Shown here one piece after another: positions 8,687-18,076 of a stretch of DNA of 64,000 nucleotides; position 1 is the stretch's first letter, and each line of letters begins with the position of its first letter. A model generated the notes under the pieces. It did no database searches and was not told the origin of the DNA. It saw nothing but the letters and a program-made list of their open reading frames with translations. Position numbers and translations under genes: made by a program. The stretch is from Bacteroidetes bacterium 2013_40CM_41_45 (lineage in GTDB: Bacteria > Bacteroidota > Bacteroidia > AKYH767-A > 2013-40CM-41-45): positions 1-64,000 of the forward strand of contig NGFH01000011.1 in the NCBI GenBank assembly GCA_002215675.1, given 5' to 3'.

Positions 8687-9838
8687 TTGAACCTGTATCA
8701 ACAGAAACAAATTGTTAAAACCCTGCTGCTGCTTGCTGCAATAATTATTGGAGCGCTGTCGCTGTGGTATACCAATACGCTTGTCAAAAAACTTTCGGAG
8801 GAAGAAAAAAAGAAGGTGGAGCTTTGGGCAGAAGCCACCAAAAAGCTGGCTGACCTTACCGATGCCACTACTGATTTTAATTTTCTCATCAATGTAATCA
8901 GGAACAACACTACTGTACCTGTTATTATGGTGGATGAAAAAGAAAACATTTTGTCCTGGCGCAATCTTGATTCTTTGAAAATGCAGGATACCATTTATGC
9001 AAAAGAACAGCTTGCTGACATACGCAAACAACATGTGCCGATTGAAATAAAGCTTTATGACGGAAAGAAAAACCAGATATATTACAAAGATTCGCTTCTG
9101 CTTACAAAGCTGCGCTATTACCCTTTTTTCCAACTGGGTGTGATAGCGCTTTTTATTATAGTCTCCTATTTGGCTTTCAGCAATTCACGCAGGGCAGAAC
9201 AAAACCAGGTTTGGGTAGGTATGGCGAAAGAAACTGCCCATCAGCTTGGCACTCCGCTTTCATCGTTGCTCGCATGGCTTGATTTGTTGAAGATGAAAGG
9301 TGTGAGTATGGAATACCTGAGTGAAATTGAAAAAGATATCGGGCGGTTGAATACCATCACCGAGCGTTTTTCAAAAATCGGTTCGCCACCTGCGCTAAGG
9401 AAAGAAAACCTTGCAGAAGTCATCCGCAGATCGGTAAACTACATCCGTACCCGTTCTTCGGGGAAAGTTTCTTTTGAAATAAATGCAGAGGATGAATCAC
9501 AGACCGTTGCGAGTGTGAATTCTCCTTTGCTTGAATGGGTTTTTGAAAACGTGCTGAAGAATGCCATTGATGCCATGAACGGGGAAGGAAAAATTACAGT
9601 AAGTGTTACAGACCAGTTGCAGTTTGTGTACATCGATATTTCTGATACGGGCAAAGGAATTCCGCGCTCTGCGTTTAGCACGGTATTCAAACCCGGGTAC
9701 ACGACAAAGAGCCGCGGCTGGGGATTGGGACTGTCGTTAAGCAAACGTATTATCGAGGATTACCATAACGGCCAGATTTTTGTGAAGTCATCAGAGCCGA
9801 ATGTGAAAACAACATTTCGCATTGTGCTGAGAAAATAA
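8687..9838 (+). CDS. Membrane sensor histidine kinase
   Basis: 383 aa. Two membrane helices (about 11-30 and 148-165) flank a periplasmic sensor region of about 115 residues. The kinase core has an H-box MAKETAHQLGTPLSSL with phosphoacceptor His185, an N-box NVLKNAIDAM, DTGKGIP, and GLGL in the ATP lid. The start is a TTG: an in-frame stop lies at 8666-8668 and no ATG occurs until well inside the sensor domain. The DNA around this start (8655-8695) is a degenerate repeat of GAACTC/GAACCT-like words that runs into the first codons. The stop is followed after 1 bp by hemW, so the two are co-transcribed. No response regulator is adjacent. Confidence 0.88.
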   Translation: MNLYQQKQIVKTLLLLAAIIIGALSLWYTNTLVKKLSEEEKKKVELWAEATKKLADLTDATTDFNFLINVIRNNTTVPVIMVDEKENILSWRNLDSLKMQDTIYAKEQLADIRKQHVPIEIKLYDGKKNQIYYKDSLLLTKLRYYPFFQLGVIALFIIVSYLAFSNSRRAEQNQVWVGMAKETAHQLGTPLSSLLAWLDLLKMKGVSMEYLSEIEKDIGRLNTITERFSKIGSPPALRKENLAEVIRRSVNYIRTRSSGKVSFEINAEDESQTVASVNSPLLEWVFENVLKNAIDAMNGEGKITVSVTDQLQFVYIDISDTGKGIPRSAFSTVFKPGYTTKSRGWGLGLSLSKRIIEDYHNGQIFVKSSEPNVKTTFRIVLRK

Positions 9839-9839
9839 A

Positions 9840-10967
9840 GTGGCTGGTATTTATATTCACATTCCCTTTTGCCGGAAAGCATGCACCTATTGCAATTTTT
9901 TCTTTTCGGTTTCATTGAATCAAAAAAGTAACCTTATTGATGGGCTCATTAAGGAAATTGAATTACAAAAAAATTATTTAGCAGGAGAATATATTACTTC
10001 AATTTATTTTGGAGGAGGCACACCATCTCTCATGGACGCATCGGTTATCCGGCAAATCCTGGACGGTATTGAAAGTAATTTTACGGTGGTGAAAGATGCC
10101 GAGATAACTCTTGAAGCAAATCCTGATGACCTTACCGGAAGCCGGCTGCACGATTTTGCGGAAGCATTTATTAATAGATTGAGTATTGGTGTACAATCAT
10201 TTTCGGATGCAGATTTAAAATTCATGAACCGCACGCACACGGCTGCTGACGCAGTTCGCGCGGTGAAAGCAGCGCAGGATAGCGGGTTCAGCAACATTTC
10301 TATTGACTTGATTTACGGAACTCCCGGGATGAGCATGGAACAATGGAAAAAAAATCTCGACATTGCTTTCACGCTCGATGTTCCGCACCTTTCGTGTTAC
10401 TGCCTTACGGTAGAAGAAAAGACAAAACTTTTTCAGCTTATCCGCGATAAAAAAATTCCTGACGTGGATGAGCAGTCATCGTCAGAGCAATTCAGTTTAC
10501 TGATGGATAAAGCCGCAGCAAACGGTTATGAGCATTACGAAATTTCAAATTTTTGCAGGGATGAAATATATTCCCGCCACAATACATCGTACTGGAAAGG
10601 AGAAAAATATCTCGGCATAGGGCCATCGGCACATTCTTATAATGTAGATTCAAGACAATGGAATGTTTCCAGTATTTCCGGCTACATTGACTCTATTGAA
10701 AAGGGAATTATTCCTTCAGAGAAAGAAGTACTAACGGCTTCACAAAAATTCAATGAATATGTTATGACACGATTGCGTACGCAATGGGGCATCGATTCTG
10801 AAGTAATCCTTAAGCAATTTGGAGAAAAATATGCCTCTCACGTTCTTGAGAAAACAAAAAAATATCTTGAAGACAAATTGATAGAAAAAAAAGAGAATGT
10901 TTTCAGGTTAACGCGGGAAGGAAAATTTTTTGCCGACCGGATTGCATCAGAAATTTTTTCTGATTAA
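9840..10967 (+). CDS. hemW: Radical SAM haem chaperone HemW
   Basis: 375 aa, GTG start 1 bp after the kinase stop. Near the N-terminus YIHIPFC-RKACTYC supplies the three iron-sulfur cysteines (C11, C15, C18). The residue at position 20 is Phe, where true HemN coproporphyrinogen oxidases have a fourth Cys, so this is the HemW type, which binds haem and delivers it to targets rather than oxidising coproporphyrinogen. YFGGGTPSL and ITLEANPDDL follow as in the family, with a C-terminal HemN-like domain. Its 3' end overlaps the convergent rsmI by 4 bp. Confidence 0.93.
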   Translation: MAGIYIHIPFCRKACTYCNFFFSVSLNQKSNLIDGLIKEIELQKNYLAGEYITSIYFGGGTPSLMDASVIRQILDGIESNFTVVKDAEITLEANPDDLTGSRLHDFAEAFINRLSIGVQSFSDADLKFMNRTHTAADAVRAVKAAQDSGFSNISIDLIYGTPGMSMEQWKKNLDIAFTLDVPHLSCYCLTVEEKTKLFQLIRDKKIPDVDEQSSSEQFSLLMDKAAANGYEHYEISNFCRDEIYSRHNTSYWKGEKYLGIGPSAHSYNVDSRQWNVSSISGYIDSIEKGIIPSEKEVLTASQKFNEYVMTRLRTQWGIDSEVILKQFGEKYASHVLEKTKKYLEDKLIEKKENVFRLTREGKFFADRIASEIFSD

Positions 10968-11641
10968 TCCTTTCCCCCAACAACAATTATAAATTCTCCT
11001 TTCAACGTTTTGCTTTTGAAATATTCAAGCACTTCTGTTAGAGAGCCGCGAACGGTTTCTTCGTAAACCTTTGTCAGCTCACGGGAAACAGATGTTTTTC
11101 TTTCTGCACCAAAAGCTTCGCAAAATTGTTCCAGCGTTTTGATAAGACGGTGAGGCGATTCATAAAAAATCATGGTGCGGGTTTCTTCTTTGAGCTCGTT
11201 CAAGCGGGTTGCCCTTCCTTTTTTGTGAGGTAAAAATCCTTCAAAGCAAAACCTGGTGCATGGCAACCCTGAGATTATAAGAGCCGGAACAAAAGCTGTT
11301 GCCCCCGGAAGGCATTCTATATGAACATCTTTTTCAATACATGAACGCACCAATAAAAATCCTGCGTCAGAAATTCCGGGTGTGCCTGCATCACTCACCA
11401 GTGCTATAGTTTGCCCGGATAAAAGCATCTCGATGATCTTAGGAGTCGTCCCATGCTCGTTATGCTGATGGTAGGCAATTGTTTTTTTGTCAATGGAAAA
11501 ATGCTTGAGAAGGTTGGAAGTTGTCCTGGTGTCTTCAGCAAGAATTACATCTGCCTGCTTTAATACTTCAATGGCGCGAAGAGTAATGTCTCCAAGATTC
11601 CCGATAGGAGTAGGGACGAGAATTAATTTTCCTGGAGACAT
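10964..11641 (-). CDS. rsmI: 16S rRNA (cytidine1402-2'-O)-methyltransferase RsmI
   Basis: 225 aa, usual length. The N-terminus LILVPTPIGNLGDITLRAI, the strand ending in LAEDTRTT, SDAGTPGISDAG and FYESPHRL are the conserved blocks of the RsmI/tetrapyrrole-methylase fold. It methylates the ribose 2'-OH of C1402 in the decoding centre using S-adenosylmethionine. The gene converges on hemW with a 4-bp overlap and is downstream of an M28 peptidase gene on the same strand (46-bp gap). Confidence 0.94.
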   Translation of the reverse strand: MSPGKLILVPTPIGNLGDITLRAIEVLKQADVILAEDTRTTSNLLKHFSIDKKTIAYHQHNEHGTTPKIIEMLLSGQTIALVSDAGTPGISDAGFLLVRSCIEKDVHIECLPGATAFVPALIISGLPCTRFCFEGFLPHKKGRATRLNELKEETRTMIFYESPHRLIKTLEQFCEAFGAERKTSVSRELTKVYEETVRGSLTEVLEYFKSKTLKGEFIIVVGGKD

Positions 11642-11686
11642 GGTTAGCGCGTGTTCCTCTCTTTTGGAGAGAGGTTAGGGGTGGGG

Positions 11687-12982
11687 CTATAATTCCGAAA
11701 CAAAATCCCGTATCAGGCGAAAAAGGTTATCATATTTCGTGAGGGGCAATGTTTCAGCACGGTCATAAATGTCATGATAAGCGCTAATGCCACCAAGTGT
11801 GTATATGAAAAAGCATTTTACTCCCTTCTCGGTAAACCAATAGTGGTCACTGTTCCGCGCCTTGCCGCGCTGCCCGATATTGCTGAAATATTTTTTGTCC
11901 TTATTTATTTTTTCAAGCATTTTGAATTGTGTAGGATGCTCCGTAGCATTTACTACCATGATTCCTTCATCGCCCGTCCCAACCAAGTCAAGATTGATCA
12001 AAAATTTAATCCGGTTCAGAGGAATCATCGGGTTATTAACAAAATATTCCGAGCCGAGTAACCCCGCTTCCTCACCTGCAAATGCAACAAAAGCAATTTT
12101 ACACTTGGGGCGGTTTTGTTCTGACGAATAATATTTTACAAAATCAAGCATCATGGAAATGCCGCTCGCATTGTCATTGGCACCGGGGAAATAAACGCTG
12201 TCGCCCATCATTCCAAGGTGGTCATAGTGCCCTGTGATGACAATAAATGAATCTTCTGGAGTAGTGCCGTTAAAGTATCCTGCAAGGTTCTGTGTGCTGA
12301 ATTCAGGGATCAGCTTGCTGGTAACATCATAAGAGATATTCTTGATCCCCTTATTCAGAAATTCTTTCTTCACTGTAAATATTGCGTACGGCATTGCGGA
12401 CTTTGAAACACTCCAGGTAAGTTTCTTATGCTCAACAATAACGAGGCACGATGGTGTTTTTCCAAGTTGCTTCCAGAATACACCACTCACCATAAATTTT
12501 ACCATTTGTTTCTCTTCATCCTTGCAGCCGGCAGTGTCGAGTATGAAAACACTTTCCTTTACAAATGCCTCATCGCTGAATTGCTTTACTTGAGAAGCAT
12601 CACTGAAAAAATCTTTATCGACAAATACAACTTTTTTATTCTTTCCGCTTCCGCTGCCCGACATTTCTTCAACTAAATAATCTTTCCCGGGCACCAAAGT
12701 TTTTCCGTCAATGGAGAAAGAAATTTTCTGTGGGAAAGTGTTCACCGGAAAATCAAATTGCTGCATGTATTGTCTGCCTAACGGTTTCAGTTGTGATTTC
12801 TGGAACTGCGCGGCAATGTATTGTGCAGCATATTGCTGCGATTTTGCTACGTAACCTCTTCCCATCATAGCCGGAGAAGTGAGCTCCTTGATTTGGGAGC
12901 GCGCATACTGTATATCCTGTGCGTTTGTTGCGCAACACAAAAGGCAAAAGAAAACCAGAGAAAGTATTTTTCTTATTGTCAT
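11687..12982 (-). CDS. Periplasmic or secreted M28-family zinc peptidase
   Basis: 431 aa. Signal peptide at 1-21 (MTIRKILSLVFFCLLCCATNA). The co-catalytic zinc site is complete: TGHYDHLG, GANDNASG, FAGEEAGLLG, LINLDLVG and the late HDIYDRAETL. No sorting domain, so the product is probably periplasmic. Expected activity is aminopeptidase-like; specificity is unknown. It is unlike the M28 gene at 2202 in length and tail. Confidence 0.87.
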   Translation of the reverse strand: MTIRKILSLVFFCLLCCATNAQDIQYARSQIKELTSPAMMGRGYVAKSQQYAAQYIAAQFQKSQLKPLGRQYMQQFDFPVNTFPQKISFSIDGKTLVPGKDYLVEEMSGSGSGKNKKVVFVDKDFFSDASQVKQFSDEAFVKESVFILDTAGCKDEEKQMVKFMVSGVFWKQLGKTPSCLVIVEHKKLTWSVSKSAMPYAIFTVKKEFLNKGIKNISYDVTSKLIPEFSTQNLAGYFNGTTPEDSFIVITGHYDHLGMMGDSVYFPGANDNASGISMMLDFVKYYSSEQNRPKCKIAFVAFAGEEAGLLGSEYFVNNPMIPLNRIKFLINLDLVGTGDEGIMVVNATEHPTQFKMLEKINKDKKYFSNIGQRGKARNSDHYWFTEKGVKCFFIYTLGGISAYHDIYDRAETLPLTKYDNLFRLIRDFVSEL

Positions 12983-13000
12983 AAATAGATGTTTAAATTT

Positions 13001-13612
13001 TCAGACGAACCTGCGCTCTACCAGGCTTGTGAAATGGAAATAAGCATTCCCTTCTTTGTCCCACGAGTATTTAGAAGCATATTCTGCATCCAGGATGCTG
13101 GTTGCTTCAGCCAGTGAAGTGGCAGTATCAATTTTATCTATGCAGCGCTGGTATGCTTCAGTCTCGTTATTAAAAAGCTCGCGGATGAACAGGAATTTCT
13201 CATTGACTCCTATTGCCTGCTTCATGCTTGCAATTTTGCGGTGCTGCATAACGCCTGCTATGCTCATTTCATCCTGGTGAAAAGCAATCTTTTCATGCAA
13301 TGGAATTTCGTCTTCATGTGCCTGTTTCAGGGGATGCGAAATTCTTTCTCCCGTAGGTAAGTCAATAGAAGAAACTTCTGCTTTAATTTTTTCCTGCGTT
13401 GAATCAGCAGGACTTTCAGTTCCCACGGTCAGAATCGATTCATACAGCTCACGGATGCGTTGCAGCAATAGGTCTCTTTCTACCGCCGGGAGTGTTATCC
13501 TGTTTTCGTGCAGTATTTTCCGCAGGGAACCAATAGCTTCGAGGAGCTTTTCAATAGGGACATTCATGTTTGAATTCATTGTTAAAATCTTTAATTCAGA
13601 GCAAGCGTTCAA
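13001..13612 (-). CDS. Conserved-looking hypothetical protein, helical
   Basis: 203 aa, or 192 aa if the second ATG at 13579 (MNSNMNVPIEKLLEAIG) is used, which I think equally likely. The N-terminal 60 residues are predicted helical, with a leucine-rich pattern (LLLQRIRELYESIL). The C-terminal part from about 110 has FHQDEMSIAGVMQHRKIASMKQAIGVNEKF and LVERRFV. The middle is low-complexity. I do not recognise the family. The start of the upstream M28 gene product is only 18 bp away, so they may be co-transcribed. No signal peptide or membrane helix is seen. Confidence 0.6.
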   Translation of the reverse strand: MNACSELKILTMNSNMNVPIEKLLEAIGSLRKILHENRITLPAVERDLLLQRIRELYESILTVGTESPADSTQEKIKAEVSSIDLPTGERISHPLKQAHEDEIPLHEKIAFHQDEMSIAGVMQHRKIASMKQAIGVNEKFLFIRELFNNETEAYQRCIDKIDTATSLAEATSILDAEYASKYSWDKEGNAYFHFTSLVERRFV

Positions 13613-13639
13613 TATTTACATTTGCCTGCAAAGGCAAAA

Positions 13640-13722
13640 ATAGTTATAAGTTATATGCTATACGTTATACGGAACGGAATCCGCATAATCTACCCGTATT
13701 GCATATAAGGTGTAACATAACG
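13640..13722. repeat. GTTATAAGTTATA-type inverted repeat before tdk
   Basis: Arms GTTATAAGTTATATGC and CATATAAGGTGTAACATAACG are imperfect reverse complements around CCGCATAATC. They lie in the divergent gap between the hypothetical gene (13612) and tdk (13727). Same family as 5243-5312. Confidence 0.5.
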
Positions 13723-13726
13723 TAAA

Positions 13727-14305
13727 ATGGAACAGGAAAATTATAGGGAAAATTCACGCAAAGGATGGATTGAAGTTATCTCCGGTTCCATGTTTTCGGG
13801 TAAGACGGAAGAGCTGATCCGCAGGTTAAGACGCGCCCGCATTGCAAAGCAAAAGGTGGAGATTTATAAGCCTTCTTTGGATAAGCGTTATCATGAAAAG
13901 AATATCGTATCGCATGATTCGCGTGAGCTGCAGGGTGTTCCAGTGGAGTCATCACAGCAGATTCTTTTACATGCGGGAGGAACAGAAGTCATCGGTATTG
14001 ACGAAGCGCAATTCTTTGATGACGGATTAGCCGATGTTTGCGAAGCCCTTGCAAATAAAGGCATGCGGGTTATCGTTGCAGGGCTGGATATGGATTATCT
14101 CGGCAAACCCTTCGGACCGGTGCCGCAGTTGCTTGCCGTTGCAGAGTACGTTACTAAAGTTCATGCGATCTGCATCCGCTGCGGAAACTTAGCGCATTAT
14201 TCCTTCCGCACGGCTGATAGTCCTTCACGGATTTTGCTTGGTGAACAGGAAAGTTACTTACCGCTGTGCCGTTCATGTTTTAATGAGGAGATGGAAAAAA
14301 AGTAA
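13727..14305 (+). CDS. tdk: Thymidine kinase
   Basis: 192 aa. P-loop GSMFSGKT at 20-27, IGIDEAQFF at 88-96, and four zinc cysteines C148, C151, C180 and C183 (CIRCG and CRSC). This is the type II thymidine kinase that phosphorylates thymidine to dTMP with ATP in nucleoside salvage. Followed after 36 bp by murF-alr, with which it may be co-transcribed. Confidence 0.95.
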   Translation: MEQENYRENSRKGWIEVISGSMFSGKTEELIRRLRRARIAKQKVEIYKPSLDKRYHEKNIVSHDSRELQGVPVESSQQILLHAGGTEVIGIDEAQFFDDGLADVCEALANKGMRVIVAGLDMDYLGKPFGPVPQLLAVAEYVTKVHAICIRCGNLAHYSFRTADSPSRILLGEQESYLPLCRSCFNEEMEKK

Positions 14306-14341
14306 TTACCAAAAAGCAAATAGCCAATTACCAACGGCTCA

Positions 14342-16843
14342 ATGAAGTACACCATACAAGATATCGCTAAAGTTGTAAGGGGCAAACTGCACCTGCAGGA
14401 CGAAGTCGCTATTGAAATCGAGCATCTTCTTACTGACAGCCGTAAAATAATTTCTCCCGGTACTTCTTTATTCTTTGCAATCATAGGTGTGCGGCATGAC
14501 GGGCACCGTTTTATTGACGAGCTTGTCCGCAGCGGAGTAAAGAATTTCGTTGTCTCTCACTATTCAGGAAAAAAATATGCTTCGTCCGGCTGCAACTTTA
14601 TTGTGGTTGATGATGCGCTTGTCGCTATGCAGCGGCTTGCTGCGCATCACCGCATGCAGTTTGACATTCCCGTTATCGGTATTACGGGTAGCAACGGCAA
14701 AACCATTATCAAAGAGTGGCTATATCTTTTGCTCCGCAACGAATACAATATTGTCCGAAGCCCAAAGAGTTATAACTCGCAGGTTGGTGTTCCGCTTTCG
14801 GTGTGGCAGATGAATGAAAACCATACGCTCGGCATTTTTGAAGCAGGTATTTCAAAAGCGGGCGAAATGGAAAAGCTTGCGACTATTATCCAACCTTTAC
14901 TGGGAATTTTTTCAAACATCGGGCAAGCGCATGACGAGAACTTTAAAGACCACTCCCGGAAAATCCTCGAGAAGCTTCGCCTGTTCTCTTCGGCAGAAAA
15001 AATTATTTACTGTAAAGATTATTTAGAAATCGTCAATGAAATTCCGCATGCTGATTTTCTTAAAGCAGGAGTAAAGTTTTTTTCATGGTCGAAAAAATCG
15101 AAGGCAGATTTGCAGGTTACCAAAACAACACGGCAGGGAAGTGAGACCATCATACAAGCAATATATGATAACCGCTTTTGTGAGATAGCCATTCCCTTCA
15201 CCGATGAAGCATCGGTAGAAAACAGTGTGCATTGCTGGGCTGTCATGCTGCACTTTGGCTATGAACAGGGTCTGATTGCCGAGCGCATGCAACTGCTGAC
15301 ACCTGTCGCTATGCGCCTTGAACTCAAAGAAGGTATCAACAACTGCTCGGTGATCAACGATAGCTACAATTCCGACTTAGGCTCATTGAGCATTGCACTC
15401 GACTTCCTCAACCAGCAGCAGCAGCATCCCAAAAGGACCATAATCCTTTCAGACATATTACAGAGCGGAAAAAATGAAGAGCAGTTGTATAAGGAAGTAT
15501 CATCACTGCTTAAAAGCAAAAACGTGCATCGCCTTATTGGTATCGGGGAAAGTATTTCTCGCCAGGAAAATAATTTTTCAGTCGACAAAAAGTTTTACGC
15601 CAACACGGATGATTTTATTTCCGACTTCGCTTCACTGCGTTTCACCGATGAAACAGTGCTGCTCAAAGGCGCGCGCCCGTTCGGTTTTGAACGCATCAGC
15701 AAACTCCTCCAGCAAAAGAGCCACGAAACGGTTTTCGAAATAAACCTCAACGCCATCACCCATAACTTTAACTATTTCCGTTCGCGGCTGAAGCCGTCAA
15801 CAAAAATTATGTGCATGGTAAAGGCGTTTTCCTACGGCAGCGGCAGCTACGAGATTGCCAGCATGTTGCAGTACAATAAAGCTGACTACCTTGCCGTAGC
15901 GTATACCGATGAAGGCGTAGAGCTGCGTAAAGCCGGAATCTCCATGCCCATCATGGTTATGAACCCGGAGCTGCAGGGCTTCGAGACCATGCTTACTTAC
16001 CGCCTCGAGCCGGAGATTTACAACTTCCGTTTGCTCAACCGCCTTAGCGAAGTGCTTATTAAAATGCTGCCTGCTAAAGCTTCGTTTCCTGTTCACGTCA
16101 AGGTAGACACCGGCATGCATCGTTTGGGCTTCAACAAGGAAGAGCTCAACGAGCTTATTGTGCGGCTCAAGAACGTAAAGCGCATCAAAGTGCAGTCCGT
16201 CTTCTCGCACCTGGTGGCAAGCGAAGATGCCGCGCAAGATGATTTTACCCAGCATCAAATTCACGAGTTCGATTTTATGTGCAAAGAAATCACGCGACAG
16301 CTTGGCTATCCGGTTACTCGGCATCTGCTCAACTCGGCAGGAAGCGTGCGTTTTGCTGAGGCGCAGTACGATATGGTGCGGCTCGGCATCGGGCTGCACG
16401 GCATTGCCGCCACGCCAGCCGAGCAAAAGCACCTGCTCAATACGGGCACGCTTAAGACCACCATTTCGCAAATCAAAAATGTGCCAGCCGGTGACAGCAT
16501 CGGCTACAACCGCATGTCCGTGGTAAAGCGTGACTCGCAGATTGCCACCGTGGCTATCGGTTATGCCGATGGGCTGGACAGGCGGCTCGGCTACGGCAAG
16601 GGAAAAATGATGGTGATGCCTGCCGATGGTGCCGAAGGCGCGTTTGCTCCCACCATCGGAAGCATCTGCATGGACATGACCATGCTCGATGTCACCGATG
16701 TGCCCGCCCGCGAAGGCGATGAAGTCATTGTGCTGGGCGATGCCTACTCAGTCATCGACATGTCGCGCGACTTAAACACCATCCCCTACGAAATCCTCTG
16801 CAGCATCTCGCAACGAGTGAAGCGAGTGTATTTTCATGAGTGA
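14342..16843 (+). CDS. murF: Bifunctional MurF ligase / alanine racemase
   Basis: 833 aa. Residues 1-460 are MurF: ATP loop ITGSNGKT (115-121), EAGISKAGEME, and a C-terminal domain with NDSYNSD. Residues 465-833 are alanine racemase: Lys494 in MCMVKAFSYGSG should hold pyridoxal phosphate, and GYNRMSVV with IGYADGLDRR matches the second catalytic region. One chain thus makes D-alanine from L-alanine and attaches D-Ala-D-Ala to UDP-MurNAc-tripeptide. The fusion is a known Bacteroidota arrangement. The 3' third is clearly richer in G+C than neighbouring genes. Confidence 0.95.
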   Translation: MKYTIQDIAKVVRGKLHLQDEVAIEIEHLLTDSRKIISPGTSLFFAIIGVRHDGHRFIDELVRSGVKNFVVSHYSGKKYASSGCNFIVVDDALVAMQRLAAHHRMQFDIPVIGITGSNGKTIIKEWLYLLLRNEYNIVRSPKSYNSQVGVPLSVWQMNENHTLGIFEAGISKAGEMEKLATIIQPLLGIFSNIGQAHDENFKDHSRKILEKLRLFSSAEKIIYCKDYLEIVNEIPHADFLKAGVKFFSWSKKSKADLQVTKTTRQGSETIIQAIYDNRFCEIAIPFTDEASVENSVHCWAVMLHFGYEQGLIAERMQLLTPVAMRLELKEGINNCSVINDSYNSDLGSLSIALDFLNQQQQHPKRTIILSDILQSGKNEEQLYKEVSSLLKSKNVHRLIGIGESISRQENNFSVDKKFYANTDDFISDFASLRFTDETVLLKGARPFGFERISKLLQQKSHETVFEINLNAITHNFNYFRSRLKPSTKIMCMVKAFSYGSGSYEIASMLQYNKADYLAVAYTDEGVELRKAGISMPIMVMNPELQGFETMLTYRLEPEIYNFRLLNRLSEVLIKMLPAKASFPVHVKVDTGMHRLGFNKEELNELIVRLKNVKRIKVQSVFSHLVASEDAAQDDFTQHQIHEFDFMCKEITRQLGYPVTRHLLNSAGSVRFAEAQYDMVRLGIGLHGIAATPAEQKHLLNTGTLKTTISQIKNVPAGDSIGYNRMSVVKRDSQIATVAIGYADGLDRRLGYGKGKMMVMPADGAEGAFAPTIGSICMDMTMLDVTDVPAREGDEVIVLGDAYSVIDMSRDLNTIPYEILCSISQRVKRVYFHE

Positions 16844-17280
16844 AAAATATTAAGGAAGCAACCTTCTGTAACTCTCACTTCCTCTCGTCCCGCTTTCCGT
16901 TCGCAGGAGCTCACTTCAATCGGGCTTAGTTATCATCTTCTGGAATTCTTACGAACTTTTTGTGTTGCATGTCTCCAACGACTTTAAGGACTCTAGCGAC
17001 ACAATTATTAGTGTCTCACAAAACCTACGCGCAGCATTGTCAAGAAAAAAACCATATCACCCCTACGGGGTTTCATATTCAAAGGACAAGGCGTTACTAT
17101 AAATATGTCGCCCCTTCGGGGCTTAATAACTCAAATGCAACAATAAAATTTTCAAGCTCGAAGGGCTGAAATGTTAGTAGCCCCGCCCTTTAGGGCGGGG
17201 TAAACAATCCCACAAAACCATCCCCTCTCCTAGTAGGAGAGGGGTTAGGGAGTGAGGTATTTGAAAGGGGCTGTAAAAAT
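16844..17280. other. Intergenic region with GC-rich mini-hairpins
   Basis: No gene is seen in this 437-bp stretch. It contains several small hairpins with tetraloops typical of dispersed bacterial repeats: CCCCTACGGGG near 17060, GCCCCTTCGGGGC near 17110, and GCCCCGCCCTTTAGGGCGGGG near 17182. Then comes CCCCTCTCCTAGTAGGAGAGGGG near 17222 followed by GTTAGGGAGTGAGG, words also present in variant form at 11650-11690. It separates the cell-wall gene from the accessory block. Confidence 0.55.
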
Positions 17281-17303
17281 AAAGTGCAACATATTTGCAC
17301 TTT
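17281..17303. promoter_or_regulatory. Perfect dyad operator upstream of the XRE/S24 regulator
   Basis: AAAGTGCAA (17281-17289), 5-nt spacer CATAT, TTGCACTTT (17295-17303): a perfect 9-bp dyad 29 bp before the regulator's ATG. A further half-site, TTGCAA, lies at 17325-17330. The position and symmetry fit an autoregulatory operator. Confidence 0.6.
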
Positions 17304-17331
17304 ATGTGTTCTGTTTTGTTATTATTGCAAA

Positions 17332-17988
17332 ATGGTATTATCAAGAAAAGAAAAACAATCGTATCTCCCGGAAAATTTATTCTTTCTGCGCAAACAGAAA
17401 GGCAAAACACTTGAAGAGATGGCAGAACTGCTTTCGCTCAAAGGAAAATCTTCCTATAAAGCATACGAAGACGGACGTGCATTGCCGGACATACATAAGC
17501 TGTTAAAGCTTGCGTCATTTTTTGATGTTGCTGTAGCCGACCTGGTTTACCAGGATATTGAAAATTTTAAAGACAAAAAAATTGAAGACCAAACACTGTT
17601 TGAAGTTCTGAAAGTACCGGTTAAAGCTGCAGCAGGTTATGCACGAAGCTTTGGCGATAGTTCTTATATCAAAAGATTAGAGACGATAAAAATTCCTTAT
17701 AAACCATATGGTATCGCAAGAGCGTTTGGTATATCGGGAGATTCCATGGAGCCTGAAATTCCTAATGGCGTAACAGTAATAGGAGTTAAAATTAACAGTA
17801 GAGAAATTCGCGACAACCAATCATACGTTGTCGTAACTACCGAAGGAGTTCAGTGTAAAAAAATCAGAGTCGACAAGAAGAATAGTATTATCTACTTAAT
17901 CTCAAGAAATGAAAACTATCCACCAACTCATATGAGTACAAATGATGTAAGTGAAATCTGGGAAGTATGGAAAATCTTATACACCTAA
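17332..17988 (+). CDS. XRE-family regulator with S24 (LexA/CI-like) peptidase domain
   Basis: 218 aa from the ATG at 17332; an upstream ATG at 17284 lies inside the operator dyad and would add an unlikely cysteine-rich start. Residues 12-70 form an HTH of the Cro/CI type. From about 95 comes the S24 domain: VPVKAAAGYA with a possible Ala-Gly cleavage site at 101-102, catalytic Ser138 in GDSMEPEI, and the general-base Lys in VQCKKI (176 or 177). Such proteins repress their target until DNA damage or another signal triggers self-cleavage. It stands at the left edge of the accessory block, so it may control the genes beyond it or be a leftover prophage-type repressor. Confidence 0.88.
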   Translation: MVLSRKEKQSYLPENLFFLRKQKGKTLEEMAELLSLKGKSSYKAYEDGRALPDIHKLLKLASFFDVAVADLVYQDIENFKDKKIEDQTLFEVLKVPVKAAAGYARSFGDSSYIKRLETIKIPYKPYGIARAFGISGDSMEPEIPNGVTVIGVKINSREIRDNQSYVVVTTEGVQCKKIRVDKKNSIIYLISRNENYPPTHMSTNDVSEIWEVWKILYT

Positions 17989-18076
17989 ACTCTGACAGGA
18001 AATGTGTTGGAATAATCCCGAAGGGATTCTCCGGCTGCTGCAATCACTCACTCCGCAGGAGTGAAATGTTGTTAAT

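Noticed and set aside
16960..17169. Small open frame in the intergenic hairpin region
   Set aside because: It mostly translates the GC-rich mini-hairpins and shows no protein-like pattern.
17284..17331. Upstream ATG for the XRE/S24 regulator
   Set aside because: It overlaps the operator dyad and gives a cysteine-rich leader unlike the family; the ATG at 17332 fits.
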